From Leucocoprinus leucothites (lineage: Eukaryota > Basidiomycota > Agaricomycetes > Agaricales > Agaricaceae): a stretch of DNA of 64,000 bases. Under the pieces are notes generated by a model. It saw only the letters and a program-made list of their open reading frames with translations, searched no databases and had not been told where the DNA came from. Position 1 is the first letter of the stretch. Every line of letters starts with the position of its first letter. The stretch lies in NCBI GenBank assembly GCA_013368445.1, contig JAACJO010000007.1:1488001-1552000 (forward strand). Reading direction: 5' to 3'. Position numbers and translations under genes: made by a program. Shown here piece by piece: positions 39,694 to 49,897 of this stretch.

Positions 39694-41127
39694 CTAAATA
39701 TCGTTGCCCATACGAGGATTCGGATCCTGGAGGCCAGATGCGTATGAAGATGACGAAGGATGTAGAGGACCTTCGTAGCTATAGAAAGGATCTGACTGGG
39801 TGAAGCTTGGGGTAGGATCGTTGGAAGCGTTGAAATGGTGTGGAGTATTGCCTGGAGGATGAGGACGCCTGACATTGCTGTACGAGGGGAACCCACGCGA
39901 CCGTGACTGCATATGAAGAGGGTGTGCGGGACCACGAGATGTTCGAATTCCTCCCCTGTGACCGTGGGATGGTAGAAAACCTGGTAAACTCGGAATCGAC
40001 TGTGGAGCTGGCAGCGCATCCTCGCTGCCAGGTCCTCGGGCGACCGGGAAATATGTTTCATTGGCAAGCGCTGTAGCTGATATTACCGTTGGCCTGCTTT
40101 GTTTGACTGGTTTTGGCTTGTTTTGCTTGGGTGGTTTGGGTTCGCGAGGAGGAGGAGGGGGTCCCGGGTCGTAGTTAGGATTAAAAGCTCGCCACGCTGC
40201 CCCCCCGAAGGGAATGTAGAGACGGCCATCGGTTGTATCAAATGTATAACAACTAGGCTCTGGCTGCGGTGATACAGCGGGCAACATGGCCATCAATCTC
40301 GTATAGATGACATAGCCTGCATGGGCGTCGTTGGCGGCATCTGTATCGCGAAAGGTCAGAATTGTAGAATTTGCAACAAGGCCACACCCGTAACACTGAC
40401 ATGTTTGCTGGGGAACAGTAAGGCAGCGTTCCCAGTTACTTCGCGTGATTTTTCCTTTAGCAAGGGCGCGATTTTCGTAAACGGCAATTAGGCGCGCTAA
40501 ACCCACAGGGTCAGTGTACCTTCCTTTCCACTTCTCGTTGTCGACACTGCGGGCGAGCAATGCAAGATCCACGCAATTTTTGACGTCAACATTCCAGTCT
40601 TGATAGAGCTTCTTGGCGTCGCCTGCCATACAAATAAGTTGAAGTGTAAGGTGTGAGTATGACTTCACCTGACCTTGGATACCTACTCCGACCTTGATAG
40701 TATTTGGATCGAGTAGAAATTCATGCAACTTAGATGGAAATTCTGGTTGCAAATTTATAAAAGGTAACTGGACTGGATATCGCCCAGCGCTATGGCGAGA
40801 CTCACGTTGCATTGCTGTCACCTGGAGAAGAAGGATGGTCTCGTGGTTCGCGATTTGGACTAAGGCAACCCGATTTTCAGCTTGACCCTTAACGAAGTTA
40901 GGCTTCCATTCAAGGTCGAACCCGTAGGGGCCACCAGCGAGTCGCTCAAGCGCCTTATTAGCCTGATCATGGTGACGTATATAGACAAGCTCGATATTGG
41001 GGTGCCATTCACGCCATGAATATGGGATGGTGGGTTCAGGTGCTCTGTTTGTAGTAGGTTGGGACGGGACGGATGATACCGGAACTGGGGAGCCGTGAAC
41101 ATCCATTGTTTGTTGCGGGGCAGCCAT
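39694..41127 (-). CDS. DEDDy 3'-5' exonuclease (WRN-exonuclease-like) with long Pro-rich tail
   Basis: The first half is a DnaQ-like exonuclease fold. Motif I is YGFDLEWKP (Asp-x-Glu). After two in-frame introns, motif II is VGVGIQGDAKKLYQDW. The third intron (62 nt) must be removed to build motif III, TYAANDAHAGYVIYTRL, giving the Tyr-x3-Asp of the DEDDy class. Read without splicing, the Tyr is lost. VDLALLARSV and DPVGLARLIAVYENR match the WRN-type nuclease. The second half is low-complexity (PGPPPPPREPKPPKQNKPKP, then Ser/His/Pro-rich) and likely disordered. There is no helicase domain. Such fungal proteins act on DNA or RNA ends, but the substrate is not predictable here. Confidence 0.85.
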   Translation of the reverse strand: MAAPQQTMDVHGSPVPVSSVPSQPTTNRAPEPTIPYSWREWHPNIELVYIRHHDQANKALERLAGGPYGFDLEWKPNFVKGQAENRVALVQIANHETILLLQVTAMQRESRHSAGRYPVQLPFINLQPEFPSKLHEFLLDPNTIKVGVGIQGQVKSYSHLTLQLICMAGDAKKLYQDWNVDVKNCVDLALLARSVDNEKWKGRYTDPVGLARLIAVYENRALAKGKITRSNWERCLTVPQQTCQCYGCGLVANSTILTFRDTDAANDAHAGYVIYTRLMAMLPAVSPQPEPSCYTFDTTDGRLYIPFGGAAWRAFNPNYDPGPPPPPREPKPPKQNKPKPVKQSRPTVISATALANETYFPVARGPGSEDALPAPQSIPSLPGFLPSHGHRGGIRTSRGPAHPLHMQSRSRGFPSYSNVRRPHPPGNTPHHFNASNDPTPSFTQSDPFYSYEGPLHPSSSSYASGLQDPNPRMGNDI

Positions 41128-42206
41128 GGCTGAGAACCTGTAGAAATCAAACGTGATACGGGAGAGGAGGGAAGGCTGAGGATTAGTATATGGTAGTGCT
41201 GTGATTGAGAGATTGCCGCAAACACGTACAAGCTATACATCCAGGTTGGTCAACGTCTAAATTCGTCACACCGCATGTAAAGCGGCCAGATGTGTTTACG
41301 CTATAAATATTCACCTGAAAATCAGCGTGAATAGGAAGACGAGCAAATGGTGATAATCCTTGGCAAAGGGTAGGATTGGGTAAGAACTCCGGCGTGTCAA
41401 GGCGTGATAATATAGGGATCCTGGAACTGATTGACAAGCAGTATGAGGCTGAGACAAGTAGGAAATCTGTTGGCGGAATACACGAAAAGCGGCCACAGCC
41501 CAGTGGCAGGTCAACTTGATGTGATGTTGTGATAGGCGTTTCAAGCTGGAAAGTAGGGATGATTAAAACGTAGTAGTACAGTAGTCGAGTGGAATGCGCG
41601 ATATAACTGACCCCGAACGCCTCAAAAGCTTTAAGCTTAGTACCCAGCCGCACCCAGAGTCCAGGAACTCGAAGGTCAAAAATGGTTGCCCGATGTGACA
41701 AGTACGATCTACCGTGGGAGGGTTGCCAAATTTAGCCTGGCTGGTAGACAGTGATTGGTTGCTATTTGGGGCCACGGCCCCGATTCATTCAAAATTGTTC
41801 ATATGGTGTCACACGTATGCGTCACAGTCTATACCAAGAACGCCTGACTGCCAAGACCACTCCCAAGGCACACATAGCCGTGATAACCAATTTTCGCATT
41901 GGTCAGACTCTCAAGTGACCGGAAACGTCTGTTTGTGACTTGACACTGGAATGCCATTATGGCGACTCAAACCATGACCATCAACCAGACCTTAATGCAA
42001 CCAAAAACACGTATCATTGCCACAAGCTATTCTTGGCTCCGAGCATTTTCCTGGTTCGAAAATAGTTCAGGGAACAGGTGGCCGGCAACAAGGTCTTGGC
42101 AAAAAGTCTTGGTACATGAACAAAAATAGTTCATAGGCGAGGCTTAAGAGCAACCCTCTGCGCTGTTTCTCTTAATTCTTGGCCCCATTGCCTCTTCCTC
42201 ACAACC
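41128..42206. other. 1.1 kb divergent intergenic region
   Basis: The region separates the start codons of the exonuclease and the following plus-strand gene. A 172-codon open frame lies on the minus strand at 41183-41701, but it shows no family motif and no coding-like composition; I treat it as chance. Confidence 0.4.
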
Positions 42207-43011
42207 ATGAATCCTACCCATCCCGCCCCAGAATCCTCAACGTACACACGTAATCTCTCCGATAGTGACATTAAACGCATGGTTGCATCATCTTTCAAGG
42301 TCCTTGACCAAGTATGTTGGTTACGTTACTCCATGCATACCTTGAGAGGACTAATAGTTTCTTTAGCCCTCTCCACCCACTCTGCGAGAAATTCTTGCAG
42401 CATATCGGGCAAGGGGGGATGGAGATCGTGATATGCTCCTTGCTATGCTCAACGCAAAAGCTGCTGAGGATCAGGTTCGCTTTCTTCTCCTTCTCACTCT
42501 GAAAGTCCATTGAGTATAATTCCAGCGGATTGCTGCAATGGCAAATCTTCACCGCACTGTGTTGGACGTATATCAAATGTCTTTTGAACCATTACCTCCA
42601 CCTCGTACAAATGGCAGCTATAACTACCCTACCCCTTCCTTCACACAATCTCCACCTTTCTGTGAACCGCGACAGAGCCGACGAAGCCAGTACCCCCGTG
42701 TATCATCACGGAGTCGGTCTCCTCCACGCGCTCACTCACACATACTCCCCCCTCGAGAAACACCCACGTACCATGAACCGCCCCGAAAACGCCTTCGTGG
42801 ATCACACTCGCCTCCTCCGACTCATGCTGGGGCCTACGATTCCCATCCTGGTTCGCAGCATGAGCAATTCCCGCCTTCCCCTTACTCATCATCAGACAGA
42901 AGCAACTCTGCTGAATACTCTCCGCGGTCGCGCCAATCAATGGCAATAGGCTCCCTACTTTCGTCTGGGCCAACTAAAGAAATGAACGGCGATATCCATG
43001 ACCGCGAGTGA
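42207..43011 (+). CDS. Unknown fungal protein, basic Ser/Pro/Arg-rich
   Basis: Three exons join smoothly. Exon 1 is MNPTHPAPESSTYTRNLSDS to KVLDQ. Exon 2 is PSPPTLREILAAYRARGDGD followed by RDMLLAMLNAKAAEDQ. Exon 3 starts RIAAMANLHRTVLDVYQMSF. The N-terminal third is predicted helical, with regularly spaced Leu/Ala. The rest is rich in Ser, Pro, Arg and Tyr (RSQYPRVSSRSRSPPRAHSH; PPRKRLRGSHSPPP), with a likely nuclear localisation signal at RKRLR. The end reads RQSMAIGSLLSSG. I do not recognise a family. Frame continuity over two introns supports a real gene of about 220 residues. A nuclear role is inferred from composition only. Confidence 0.65.
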
Positions 43012-43809
43012 TGGCAGGCATGATTATGGGAGCCGAGTTCTTTACACCATCTCAACATTTGTGTTGACTTCGTGATTCATCGCCATTTTTACCGAAATGC
43101 ACATATTTATTCTTACCTCGTTTTGATTGTACCATACTTGCCGATACCATTGTGGACCTTTTCTTGGGACATGCCACCACCACCTCCCATCCATGATATT
43201 CATAGTTTAGGCTCATGAGCGCTCATGCTTTCTTTGTATGTAATGTCTCTGTAATATGGCTCGGGTTTCAGTGTGTTGCGCCACACATCTAAAAGGAGAA
43301 TAGTGGCGGTAATCAAGTATGTATTTTCTGTTTTTGTTGTGCTTGGCCTCAAACCCGTACCCGTTTCTTCGTCTTGACAACATGGTGGGATACTCTACAT
43401 CTCTTGGCACTACCAGGAGCCGGGAAAATGAGTGAGGGGGCCCGCAGGAGCTATCATCCATCATCTTCCATTTGTCGGTTTATTTTTGGTAAGGTGCTGA
43501 TACACATTCACTTTTACATTTGAGGTGATTTGAGGTCCAGTTTGGATGTATTTACGTGCATACTGACGTGATTCGAACCTTAGTGCTGTGACTGCTTAAT
43601 TGCGTTAGATTGAACCAAATGTAGTTGTTTCTCCGCTTGACCCGGAGCCGTTTCGATCTCCTTGTGTACACTGTAAGCTATATTTAGTGCTGATCTTGTC
43701 ACGTGTGTGGCACGTGACTGTCACCCTCGCGCCGTTTTCGAACATTCTGGGATATCACACGCATCTCCTCCGCATTCTCTCGCTTTGGGAAGTTACTGTC
43801 CTTAACAAA
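43012..43809. other. Intergenic, RING-gene promoter
   Basis: Apart from the CACGTG pair near 43700 nothing is recognised in this 798-bp stretch. Confidence 0.45.
43700..43716. promoter_or_regulatory. Palindromic pair of CACGTG boxes
   Basis: CACGTG at 43700-43705 and 43711-43716 are separated by TGTGG. With the flanks they form the inverted repeat GTCACGTG-N5-CACGTGAC, ending 94 bp before the RING-protein ATG. The spacing is identical to the pair at 16455-16471. Confidence 0.6.
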
Positions 43810-45263
43810 ATGGCTGAAGAAGATGAATTCGACAATCTGCCGGATCCCTTCTCTGCTGTCACTGAGGCAGAGTGGTCGACCTTATTGCATGCACCCCTTC
43901 CAACATCGGCCAGTCCTGCTAGGTCAACTGTATCGACTGACTACGGTGATGATAGCTTTATGGATACAAGCACATTGGCCGAGCTTGATCGCATCGAAGC
44001 CTCTGTCTTACAGCCTTCTGGAGGACCAGGATCATCTTCAACTCATGGTGCAGGTATGTTTTCCGCACGGCAAGTATCTCAGGGAACCTCAATTCTAATA
44101 CGGGCCGGCTAGCTTCCATATCTGAAGATAGAGGACTCTCCGGTAAGCTTGCGTTGAAAAATCCGGTCTCATCTTCACATTGCTTATCTATGAACACAGG
44201 AGGTAAACTATCCTCATAGAGAGTTTCTACGTTACATTGACCAGAGTTATGACGTCAAGAACGTAATAACCCGGCGATGCAGTCGCGATACTTTCCAGCC
44301 ACTCGACCTAGTGTAGCAATAGAGGCCACATCTAGGGATATGGCATCTACTGGAATTCAACGTAGGTTGGAGCATGTTTCTTGATGATGGTGCTTTTGAA
44401 CTCTTCGACACAGTGGCAGACCGCCGTCCTACAAAGCGGTTACGAAGTCAAATATCTACCTCTCCTCTGTCCAAAGGGAGCACCGGAATAGAAGAAATGA
44501 TGGCTCCTATTTTTGAAGCCTATGAAGAGGAATTAACCTGTCCCATGTGAGTTTGTCATACAGAGGAGAATGTAATTCAAAGGCCTGACCTGTCGTGACC
44601 CAGCTGCTGCGATTTGTTGTGAGTCACATTCAACCAGACGTGCTAGATCATTACAGAATTGCATCAGTGTCTCTGCGCACGCTGGCAATCCGTGTGGTCA
44701 CAGTTACTGCGGGGACTGTGGATGGCAGTGGATGAAAAAGAGTGTATGGTTCTACTTCTCTCGAAAATTCGAAACTTACTTAGTACTGATATAGAGCCAG
44801 CATCAATGTCCCGTCTGTCGCGCAAAATTGACGCGAAACAGACCCCTCATTCCCAATATAGCTATGGATAGCTTGGTAGAGAAACACATAGAGCAGCTAA
44901 GCTCCGCTGGAGACACAGGCTGGCAACCTCAGGGCTATAAATCCGAAGAGCGAGCTAGGCGGAAAGAGTGCGTATCAATCTACAGATAAATGAGTTTTAC
45001 CATTTTAGTCCTACTGACGTCTCGATGCTCATTTATTCAGAAAGTGGAAAGCTTCTGTTGATGCACGAGTGCAAGTCAAGCGAACGCATAAAGCGGACAC
45101 ACGCCCCATTGTCGTCGAGGAACTATCTCGCGAGTTAGTGAGGGAAGTCTTCTTCCTCCCAAGCGATGACGACAGCTCCTATGTCGAAGATTCAGCTGAC
45201 GAGCAAGGGCAATCCGAAACAAGACCACGTCGAATGCGGAATTTGAGAGCGAGGCGGAGATGA
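43810..45263 (+). CDS. RING-HC finger protein (putative E3 ubiquitin ligase)
   Basis: The protein starts MAEEDEFDNLPDPFSAVTEA with an acidic, probably disordered N-terminus. The RING finger is spread over four small exons. ELTCPI and CCDLF come from consecutive exons, then VSAHAGNPCGHSYCGDCGWQ-WMKK, and after another intron QHQCPVCRAKLTRNRPLIPN. This gives C-x2-C, C-x-H-x2-C-x2-C and C-x2-C, a C3HC4 RING. The tail continues AMDSLVEKHIEQLSS and a Lys/Arg-rich helix. It ends with an acidic patch (LPSDDDSSYVEDSADEQG) and a basic terminus (RMRNLRARRR). A zinc-ligand Cys is encoded by a 15-nt exon. Exon borders between 44050 and 44400 are uncertain. Substrate unknown. Confidence 0.75.
44604..44618 (+). 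other. 15-nt microexon carrying the second RING cysteine
   Basis: CTGCTGCGATTTGTT is bounded by acccag and gtgagt. With the neighbours it gives Cys-Pro-Ile-Cys-Cys-Asp-Leu-Phe. Skipping it removes five residues in frame and destroys the first zinc site. Confidence 0.65.
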
Positions 45264-47512
45264 ATTGCATTCAGATGCCACAACCCCTCCAGGTTTCCTA
45301 GTATTTTACTAGGACCTTCCGCCCTTACTTGTGGCGTCACTAGGTCATGGCTCTGCCACTCCCATGGACCTAACTATCATTGGCTTTCGACATTCCGGGA
45401 TTCCGCCAGTTGATCCCACTTGGGCAATCATTTTCACTAAATGCTGGACTGAGGCGGCTTTTAAATGTCGCAATTTGCGCTAGTCCAGCTCATCACGACT
45501 GGACGTTGACTGTCGCATTAGTCACAGTTCCTCTTGTTCCCATCATGCATCTTACTGACCTTTTAGCACGTTGATGGGTGTATACCAGTGAAGTACAAAG
45601 TCGCACACCAAGTTGCCCAACTACCTCGAAAGTATTTTTGCGAATGTGAAGTCCCTCTTGACAATGGCTGTAATCATTTCATAGACTATGCGACCCTGGC
45701 TACCCTGTAATCTATGCTGACTCGAAGATCTGAATTAAGAGAGTGTAGTAAATTAGTTTGGAACTGTATTCTTATCGGAAATGTCGATGCGCTTTGTGCT
45801 TGGTGAGGTTGGTCTTAGTTAGGCTTACTGCTTTTAGTTTAGCCATCCCCTCGCAAGCGGGAATAATGGCCTAGCAGTACTTCAGAGACATCCCACTGAA
45901 AGTCACAAGTAGATAGAGGCTAGGCATGTTTTCGTAAATGAATCCACAACCATACTCATGACCTTGCTCAGGAATGCGAAGCATGGTTGCAATGCCGTTG
46001 TAATATTTCTTTCCATGTGACAGCGTTCCTTGTTCTCTAGTGGCCCCTACATGGCGCTTGTGCGTATCTGATCCCGTCTAATACTGCTAGTAGTGCTTAA
46101 ATGCGACAAATATGAACAGCAGGATGCCTCGAGTGAACACTCGCCTATAGGTCATGAATTCATCTAATATTACATCCAGTGATGAGCGGCGGCGGCGGCC
46201 AAGAAGTTGGTGCCTGTCTGTGGCATTTACCCTCGAACTTACAAATTCGAGTTAGCTGCTTTGAGATGTCGGTTGTGTCCACAAGCGATTTGCTCGAGAC
46301 AAATAATGAACGTGTGGCATGTGTCTGGTGTGTCTGGTACTATAGGATATTCTTTGAGCCTACAAGCCGGGTATCAAACGACTTTCGACTTCTGGAAGTT
46401 TGACTTACGCCTCACAAAATTTCCATACTCAAACCAAACCATGAACATTTAGAAGTGCCAAAGCCAGAAGACAGATCGCTTGAGTGCCACACACTCTGCA
46501 CCCGGAGTGTCAGAAAAAGGAAAATTTCCAGTGGCTTTCAAGACTGCGGGTAATTTACCGAGATCGGAGGAAAACACTAGAGGCGGTTAAGTACATCGTC
46601 AATCCTCTTCAACACATGTTGTCGAGAACGTGTTCGAATCAAGAAGGCGCTTATCGTGTAGATTCTAAGAGAAAATCTCGTCCTTCATGATGATGATGAA
46701 GAAGCACGGAGTTGTTGAAGAACAACTGGAGGAGTTCGGACGATAGCGCGGTTATATCAGTGACTTGATGCATGGTGGTTGTGTTTCTTGTGGATTAGTC
46801 CCCTTTTGGTTCAGGGCTGGACAGACTTTGGTTGGATTTCTCAAGGTTATTCTTACGTGTGCAGTTCAGTATCTCAAGCACACGGGAAGGTGTTGTCAGA
46901 ATTAATACTGGGAGGGGAAGTGAGGTAAATCCATACACATGGGCATAGCTCTCAGGACAGACGAGAAGATGAAGCATATCACTGAATAGGAGAGCCTTCA
47001 CCGGCCGTTGAACGCCCAACAAGAGATTGGGGCCAGAAGACGGGCCCAAAACGAAGACACATGTCAGCATGATTCTCGGAGAAAACGGGAAAGCCGCTGC
47101 ACGTTGAAATACTTTACGAGATGAGAGGATTAAACGAATTTGTAAAATTTAACAGCTATACGAGCAATCGATGTGAGATGATCGACTACCGATGGTGTGA
47201 TATAGTTACTCCAAATGGAGCCCAGAATTAGCGTACATAGGTAGCAAGCAGTGGTGGCTGGTCGGGATCTAAATGCAGTTTCTGAAAGACCAGAGCGTTA
47301 TTGGTTCCGATGGACCATCAAATCAGAATGACAAGTCTAACGGAAAATTCTTCAGAAACCCAAACGCTCAGATTGGCCTTCTCTTCGCGGTGTCCTGTCG
47401 TTACAGGGCACCCTTCCCTATGTTTATCAATATCCATCCTTCAAGCAACATGCTCGTGCACTTGAATCCTTACTAGTATTACACAAGTCCCGGATATGAA
47501 ATCTCCAAGCTG
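45264..47512. other. 2.2 kb gene-poor region
   Basis: No conserved coding frame is seen on either strand. The longest frame (46795-47070, minus, 91 codons) has no recognisable motif. There is a short GATGAT tract near 46686. Confidence 0.45.
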
Positions 47513-48567
47513 TTAGCAGGGCCCTTCTTGAGCATCATCTTCACCTAAGCCATCCTCGAAGCCTCTTGCATGTTTCTGAGATCGGTCCGAAAATCGAGAA
47601 ATTGACTGCGCGACGATGTCATCCAGGATCTCCGGCGGCAAGTCGTACTCCGAGCTACGGACGACGATGGTGTATGCAGCTGGAAGACGATTATTGTTTA
47701 ATCGTGGAGCGACCCCAGGAACTCATCAGAACATACCATCTTCGATCTTTTCAAGCGATTGGCTGGTAATAGCTTGCTTTTTGCGTAGATCTGGAACAAA
47801 AGGCGTGTAATGTTCAAAGTCTGATTTGGAACATGCGGTGTTAATTGGAGTTCGTGAAGCCGAGCAGATGTCCCGATCATTCTGCTTACCTGCTTTGCAT
47901 GCCCTTACGAAGGCACAGACCTGGGTTGCCTTGGCTCGACCACCCTTATGTGACGACAACCCGGATATGGCGAACCGCATGAGTTCTCCCGTCAGATCTG
48001 AAAGACCGAGCAAGTAATCCGACACGGTCAAGGAAAAATACTAGGGTGTTGATAAATATAGAGTTCGCCGCGGCGACTTGTGCTGGAATGACATACGGGT
48101 ACGCCATCGGGGGACGACAGAGAACGTTGCACTGTTTGAAATGATATCAAAGTACCATGCTGTAGATAATGGGCAAAACTAAGCGCTTCAATATACTCTT
48201 GAAGGCCCGGAGAAACCTGGCGCTGATATCTCCAATAGCGGTCGCCCGCAAGCTCATGTGAGAGACCAGCGTAGATATTTTGTACCTCGCAGAGTTTGGC
48301 GAAGCCACGCTTTGCAGCACGAGCATAAGAAGTGTCGTCGTTCTCAAGTGCAATACGGTGGAGAAGAAAAATAACTTTCTTGGACAAATTGGTGATGTCA
48401 CGGCTTGCCTAGCGGCAGTAAGTTGAGATATTACAGGTTTGAATGTAAGCAAGTCGATGAACCTTGATGAGGCGCTCTCTTCTATCGTTATAATCGTCAA
48501 TTTCTGTCCTAAAAGACTCGAAATGGGCGAGGAGGACACTGCGGTCGTGCTGGATAGGAGTGGGCAT
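47513..48567 (-). CDS. TRAX (translin-associated factor X), catalytic subunit of C3PO
   Basis: TRAX pairs with translin to form the C3PO endoribonuclease, which processes small RNAs and tRNA fragments. From the ATG at 48567, MPTPIQHDRSVLLAHFESFR leads into EIDDYNDRRERLIK, then after a 54-nt intron ASRDITNLSKKVIFLLHRIA. The catalytic Glu region is RQVSPGLQEYIEALSFAHYL. The second acidic pair lies in DYLLGLSDLTGELMRFAISG, matching the Asp-x3-Glu of active TRAX. This distinguishes it from translin, which lacks the acidic residues. The end reads EYDLPPEILDDIVAQ and EDDAQEGPC. No translin gene is in this window. It is divergent from the HIT gene, 96 bp apart. Confidence 0.88.
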
Positions 48568-48663
48568 GGAAGGCGGAGGGAACGAGGGGTCAGTCACGTG
48601 GGCGTTATTGACCTGCACAGGCAGCGTTTCAGGTCTCCACCAGCACTGTTCATCATCTCTACC
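48568..48663. promoter_or_regulatory. Minimal divergent promoter TRAX / HIT with CACGTG
   Basis: Only 96 bp separate the two ATGs. A CACGTG palindrome (48595-48600) lies in the middle, placed to act on both genes. The leaders must be very short or overlap the opposite gene. Confidence 0.55.
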
Positions 48664-49585
48664 ATGGCCTTCAACCCTAAGCCGGGCTGTCCAATGTGCG
48701 GCATTGTCGCCTCTGCCTCTCATACAACTCCAAACTCGCCTCGCTCGCCCTCATTTCCTGCAGGCTCGACTCAACCAGAAGTTCTTTGGCGTGACGACAA
48801 CTTCACGGTCTACAGGGAAAAGGCTAATCCAGTCTCTTCCAAAGGTCATTTGATCATTGCTTTCAAGTGCGTTTTTCTTACCTTTTCCACGAGCTGCTGT
48901 TTATTTGGACACTCAGTCTCCATGTACCATCAATATATACCCTTGTATGTATGATGGCTCCGCAGCAGCAGCCGTAGAAACTCATCGTCTCCTAGTCCTC
49001 AACAGACCTACCTCTCCTCGTAAATGTCCGCAACCTCGCAACTCGCCTTCTCACCTCACTTCTTCCGAACATGACACCTGGCTCTCCTTCAACCACCCTA
49101 CCACCCCAACAAGTCAACCCTTCGTTTCGCATCGGCTTCATTACGCCGCCATTCAAGGATAACAAAATCCCCGTGACGGACCATCTCCATGCACACGCCT
49201 ATATTGAGCCCGCAGACCTTATGGGATGGTGGAGAGGAATAGCTTATGGACCGTTGGCCTGGTACGCTATTGACGACCTTATTGCTGAGATCAGGTTGGT
49301 GCATGTGTCATGTCAGTTGTGATAAAAATAATCATCCCGTCCCTCAGAGAGACAGTTTCGAATAACCGTGTCAAGTCGGGGTATCACAGTCGTGCTCAGG
49401 CCCCCATTGACCTCGTCCCAGGCGCTGGCGCTCGGATGGGAACCCCAAACGGCATTGAAACAAGCGAGCCTGGGCTAGCGCCTCAGCTTGAGTCGCTGGA
49501 GGAGGGCCAACCATCTCCTCTCTCTCTGTCCCGGACTTCCTCGTTCCTCGAGCCCCAAAGTCAGATACCCCAGTTGCAGGTGTGA
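48664..49585 (+). CDS. HIT-domain protein (histidine-triad nucleotide hydrolase/transferase-like)
   Basis: HIT proteins hydrolyse or transfer nucleotidyl groups through a His-x-His-x-His motif. The N-terminus MAFNPKPGCPMCGIVASASH has a Cys-x2-Cys pair common in HIT proteins. WRDDNFTVYREK and GHLIIAFK form the first half of the fold. After introns come NLHVPSIYTL, SSTDLPLLVNVRNLATRLLT and FRIGFITPPFKDNKIPVTDH. The active site is DHLHAHAYIEP (His-Leu-His-Ala-His). An atypical C-terminal extension, WWRGIAYGPLAWYAIDDLIA then a Ser/Pro-rich tail, follows the triad. The subfamily cannot be fixed; the extension makes it unlike a plain HINT protein. Confidence 0.85.
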
Positions 49586-49897
49586 TTCTCCATGGATGGA
49601 CTTCAATGGACCTGTCAACTCGTCCACTCTTTTGACATACTATAATTAACAAGCATCTTCTACTGTAATATTTATATTCTTCTTTGGTGTGTTTGATTGG
49701 CTGTTTTGGTTCACAGCGGGGTCTGTTCCATATGTCACCGCAATACGATGATAGTAAAATTGACATGTGCAATCATATCTGTAGTCCACTCTACTTAGAA
49801 TACGGTAATGATTATCAACATCATCTCCCTCGCTGTAATCACGACTGCTTGATTCGCGCGTTTGTACCAACCTTTTCGGGTGATGTCATTCAGATGT
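49586..49897. other. Convergent 3' region, nothing recognised
   Basis: The 312 bp between the HIT stop and the stop of BLM10 copy 2 are AT-rich and hold no gene that I can support. Confidence 0.45.

Noticed and set aside
41183..41701. 172-codon open frame on the minus strand upstream of the exonuclease gene
   Set aside because: No motif, random-looking composition, no intron structure and no family resemblance; probably chance in a promoter region.
42530..42949. 139-codon plus-strand frame overlapping the basic Ser/Pro-rich gene
   Set aside because: A different frame of the same exon; the frame that joins through both introns was chosen instead.
43568..43580. GGTTCGAATC (minus strand) resembling a tRNA T-loop
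   Set aside because: The flanking bases do not form a T stem and no upstream cloverleaf is possible.
46795..47070. 91-codon minus-strand frame
   Set aside because: Hydrophobic in part, but no family motif or supporting exons.
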